This document shows, in pieces, positions 61,001-64,000 of a stretch of 64,000 bases of DNA. Within the stretch, counting starts at the first letter, position 1. The number at the start of each line of letters is the position of its first letter. The position numbers were made by a program, and so were the translations under genes. The stretch comes from Microstegium vimineum (taxonomy: Eukaryota > Streptophyta > Magnoliopsida > Poales > Poaceae): NCBI GenBank assembly GCA_022036555.1, contig CM039124.1, positions 54,590,456 to 54,654,455 of the forward strand, in the 5' to 3' direction. Below the pieces are notes generated by a model. The model searched no databases. It was given only the letters and a program-made list of their open reading frames with translations, and was not told where the DNA came from.

Positions 61001-61095
61001 AATCTCCAGTTTGGAAGTGAAGGCCAAAACACCAGAAGAGAAGTCCATCGGCAGAAGTCAACATGGTTGTTATGTTGTCGATGGAATTTATGACA
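58030..61095 (+). pseudogene. Gag of the second Tat-like element (broken)
   Basis: ATG at 58030. One frame runs to 59316 with a single TAG at 58186-58188. It is Gln/Pro/Ser-rich and then a shift near 59270 moves the frame to the gag domain around FTKFSGQNDTSTMEHINRF (59349 on). That frame is cut by stops near 59557, 59606, 59758 and 59953. A later part (60330-61020) has a cysteine-containing CPFFIHCWEEGIKLP and NCPECNRYYP region that probably binds nucleic acid. The stops make it non-functional. Confidence 0.8.
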
Positions 61096-62005
61096 CCTGC
61101 GTCGGCAATGCATCCTATAATCAAGCCTTGGCCGTTTGGAGGATGGGCCATTAATCTCATCGGTCAAATTTACCCACCATCGAGCAAGGGGCGTAAATTT
61201 ATACTTGTTTCTACTGATTATTTCACGAAGTAGGTTGAAGCCATTCCTTTGAAGAATGTGACATCGGCAAACATGATAGATTTCGTGAAGAAGCATATTG
61301 TTTACTGATTCGGAATTTCTCAGACTATTACAACTGATCAAGGGACCATGTTCACGTCGGGGGAGTTTGATGAATTTGCTATCGGTATGGGGTTCAAAGT
61401 GTTAAATTCTTCTCCTTATTATGCTCAAGCTAATGGTCAGTCTGAAGCAACTAATAAGAAATAATTAAGCTTATTAGACGCAAGATTGAAGAGAACCCTA
61501 GGAGGTGGCATACAATATTGAATGAAGCTTTGTGGTCGTATCGGATGACATGTCATGTTGCTACTAAGGTTTTGTCATATCAGTTGGTGTACGGACACAA
61601 TACTGTCCTACCTTGGGAAGTTAAAATTGGTTCTAGACAATTGTTTTCCCAAGACCAATTAGCGGTTGATAAGTATAATATCTTTATGAAGGATGAGTTA
61701 GAAGATTTGGCGGGTCATCGGCTAAGGTCTCTAATTAGTATCGAAGAGAATAAGAAAAGGGTTGCCAGATGGTATAATAAAAAAAGGTGAAAGTAAAAGA
61801 ATTTGCCGATAGTGATTTGGTGTGGAAGTTGATTTTACCGATTGGGACTAAGAGTCCGAAGTTTGGAAAATGGTCTCCTAATTGGGAAGGCCCTTTTCGG
61901 ATAAATCAGTCTGTTCCTGGCAACACTTATATTTTGAAAACCCTCGAAGGAGTTGCATTTTCCAGAGCAATCAATGGTAAATATTTAAAACAAATATTAT
62001 CCTAG
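61096..62005 (+). pseudogene. Integrase of the second Tat-like element (partial)
   Basis: Only the core and C-terminal part remain. WPFGGWAINLIGQIYPP begins near 61125. The catalytic set is visible as Asp in LVSTDYFTK, Asp in TTDQGTMF and Glu in NGQSEATNK. The zinc-binding N-terminal domain is missing, as are protease, RT and both RNase H domains. In-frame stops near 61231 and 61306 and a frame change near 61465 break it further. The last open piece ends at 62005. Confidence 0.85.
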
Positions 62006-62134
62006 TATCTGGATAGATGCATAGTGTAATACAGATATAAATACCGATGATAGGGTCATTGTACAAAACATCGGTAGAAAAAGTATTAACGTTATATTAC
62101 GAGGGGATCAGTCATCAGGTTTGCATGCAATAAA

Positions 62135-64000
62135 TTACAGCAGGGATTGTATGGATGAAATTGCACGAATGCGAACTTGGTCAACTTCCTCTATCTCCCT
62201 GGCGTCGTCATCGGCAGTGCCCTCGATCGGTTTGATTTTCCTCCGTAAGAGGAGAGCTTCACGGGCATCGGCATCCCTTTCTTGTTGTAGGGCTTTAGCA
62301 ATGGCAGGGAGTTGGATTTTCTTCTGGTTGACCGAGTTTAAAGCTTCATCTACTTTTTTCAACTCGGCTAGCAGTTCTTCTTTCTGTGTCGATAGACGAA
62401 CAATCTCTTGTTCAAGTTCGGTACTAGAGGCTTCTAGACGACCGATGTCCTTGTGCTTTTCGTCTGCGGTTTGCTTGAACTTGAGTAATTCTTCTTCAAG
62501 TTTTGCTTGAGCAGTTCTATCGGCAATGCGGTGTGAAGCTCTTTGATATTGGAGCTGCCGGCTCTCAAGATACGCTGCTTGGAAGAGTGTTTCTTCGATA
62601 TCGACAGGGAGTTGGCCCTGAATCTCTTTGAAGGCTATCCTAACTGCGTTGGAGTCTTGGACCAGTTGGGACGTGTTTTGCTGCAGTAAGAGTAGTATTG
62701 CTTCAAGTTTAGACTTTACTTTTGCCGATACGATGTCTGAGGCTGGAGCAGAACTTTCTTCCTCTTCATCATCATCTGGAATATTGATGACAAAGGAGAA
62801 TAGACTGTTGGGAGAGTCTTGGGCCTAAAAAGAAAGGGGATTAAAGTTTGTCAGTTAAGAATTTGTATCATGCAAAATTTATAATGAACAGTTGGTATAC
62901 CTGCTTTAGAGCAGTTTCTCGCCTTGGGCTTGATAAAGTGGCTGGCCTAGTTGCGTCTGGAAGATCGGCAATAGTTGCCGATGAACTCGCCTCGGTAGGA
63001 TGAACAGTTGGCGCTGATGCTGGTGCCGATGCCGATGTTGTTTCTGTTGTTGCAGCTAGCCCTTGCGGCGATGGTGCTGTCCCTTGGTTAGGAATCTCAG
63101 CCTCTAATTGCTCAGGGATGGGTACCGATGCTGGCTCTGGTGTTGATGTATCGGTAGGAGCTTGGGGAGATGCAACCGGTGATATGATTGGGGTTGATGG
63201 CCTTGGACGTTTTTGTCGAGGAGCAGCACTTGATGAGCCTTGGCGCTTCGATCTTTGCACTTAGGGGCATCGGTAGATGGAGTTGGAGAAGCTTGTACAT
63301 TCAAAACGGCTGCTGATGAACTCGTTGGCTACAAAAGAGAGTGTATTGTGAAATTAAAAATTAAGTGAACATCACCGATGAGAGTTTGTAATCGGCATAA
63401 GTAAAATAAAGATTGTTACCTCGAAAGCTTGCGCCAGGACAGCGGCAACGACCGATGGAGTAGCAGCAACCCCAGTCTGTGTGGACTTGGGTTTGAGGGT
63501 GACTTTGGGTGCCTTTCCATACATAAGGGTAGCCAATGAAGGAGCCCTACTGCCGATCACCGATATGGGACTTATCAGTCGTAAGTTGAAGGTCTTGCCA
63601 CTATTGCTTTTGCTTGGAATTGGGTCATCGGTATGTTAATAGAAAATCAGTTACCAATGCATTTGAAAAGAAATAACGAGAAGAAAAATGGTATCGGAAG
63701 TAAACTTACTGCGTCGTCTGGAACAACATAATCGGCATTAGTCAAGTGCCGATAGTAATGTGATGATGTAGCAAACAGTTGATTTTTCCACTCTTACCAC
63801 CAGGATTTGTATGACTCAGTAATAAAGGATGTTGGCGCCCAAAAGGATAAATCAAGGTTGGATGTATCGGCCTGAGGGGAAAGGTTGACGATCTTGTTCC
63901 AGTCCATGGCGCTAGATATAACTTCTCTTGGTTTTATTACATCGGCGTAGCTGAATTTGATCGGCAGTTGACCAAATGTTAACTGTCTTGCTGCTGCCGA
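62135..64000 (-). pseudogene. Antisense spliced gene of the second Tat-like element (partial)
   Basis: Minus-strand exons: 64000 (window edge) to 63710, about 63593-63420, 63328-62901 and 62824-62135. The last exon is one open frame of 230 codons that starts acidic (DDDEEEE) and then forms a long coiled coil. The third exon is Pro/Ser/Thr-rich with a short basic QKRPRP and is out of frame by one base near 63262; with that base its phase would match its neighbours. The first visible exon has ARQLTFGQLPIKF, LSFWAPTSFIT and a WW-x-x-W motif with a TAA inside it, which resembles plant mobile-domain proteins. Function is unknown. It has no obvious sequence match to the first element's antisense gene outside the general layout. 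Confidence 0.7.

Larger units (their letters stand above)
57165..64000 (+). mobile_element. Second Tat-like Ty3/gypsy element, deleted and cut by the window edge
   Basis: It begins with an 814-bp 5' LTR (57165-57978), then a primer-binding site, a gag on the plus strand, an in-frame jump to integrase at about 61095, and beyond integrase a multi-exon gene on the minus strand. The 3' LTR lies outside the window, so the length is unknown. It runs in the opposite direction to the first Tat element and is clearly a different family. Confidence 0.88.

Overview
This is a plant nuclear genome window, almost certainly from a grass (Poaceae). Split genes have GT-AG introns and GC-rich first exons, there are Tourist- and Stowaway-like MITEs, and about half of the sequence is LTR retrotransposons and a LINE. 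The species cannot be named from the sequence alone.

Layout. (1) 35-16129: a small MITE split by a 15.8-kb Ty3/gypsy element of Tat type (162-15941, coding on the minus strand, CTAAT target duplication). Its gag-pol is broken by frameshifts and stops. On the opposite strand it carries a separate six-exon gene (3166-7018) with its own TATA box. (2) 17825-21571, plus strand: an SR-protein kinase (SRPK) in four coding exons. (3) 22452-23527, plus strand: a small unrecognised protein with one membrane segment. (4) 25123-29820, minus strand: an 11-exon NAR1 homologue (cytosolic Fe-S cluster assembly) with two MITEs in its last intron. (5) 31618-43349, minus strand: an 18-exon DEIH-box RNA helicase with a C-terminal dsRNA-binding domain. 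Its second intron holds a young but defective 5.6-kb chromovirus (36963-42585). (6) 44600-50382, minus strand: a nearly complete decayed L1-type LINE with a 16-bp target duplication. (7) 51010-53587, plus strand: an RRM protein of the BPA1 (ACD11-binding partner) type. (8) 55393-56193, plus strand: an ammonium transporter of the plant AMT2/AMT3 type that lacks its middle. (9) 57165-64000, running off the right edge: a second Tat-like gypsy element, coding on the plus strand. It has lost protease to RNase H by an in-frame deletion, and it carries its own multi-exon antisense gene on the minus strand.

The host genes are unrelated housekeeping or signalling genes and do not form a cluster. The most unusual content is in the mobile elements: two Tat elements in opposite orientation, each with a spliced antisense gene that ends in a long coiled coil but starts with a different domain, and a chromovirus whose near-identical LTRs bracket an already broken, foldback-inverted pol. 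Exon boundaries were set by reading GT-AG sites and frames. For SRPK, the small membrane protein, NAR1, the helicase and the BPA1-like gene the exon lengths sum to a multiple of three with no internal stop, which is the main support for those models.
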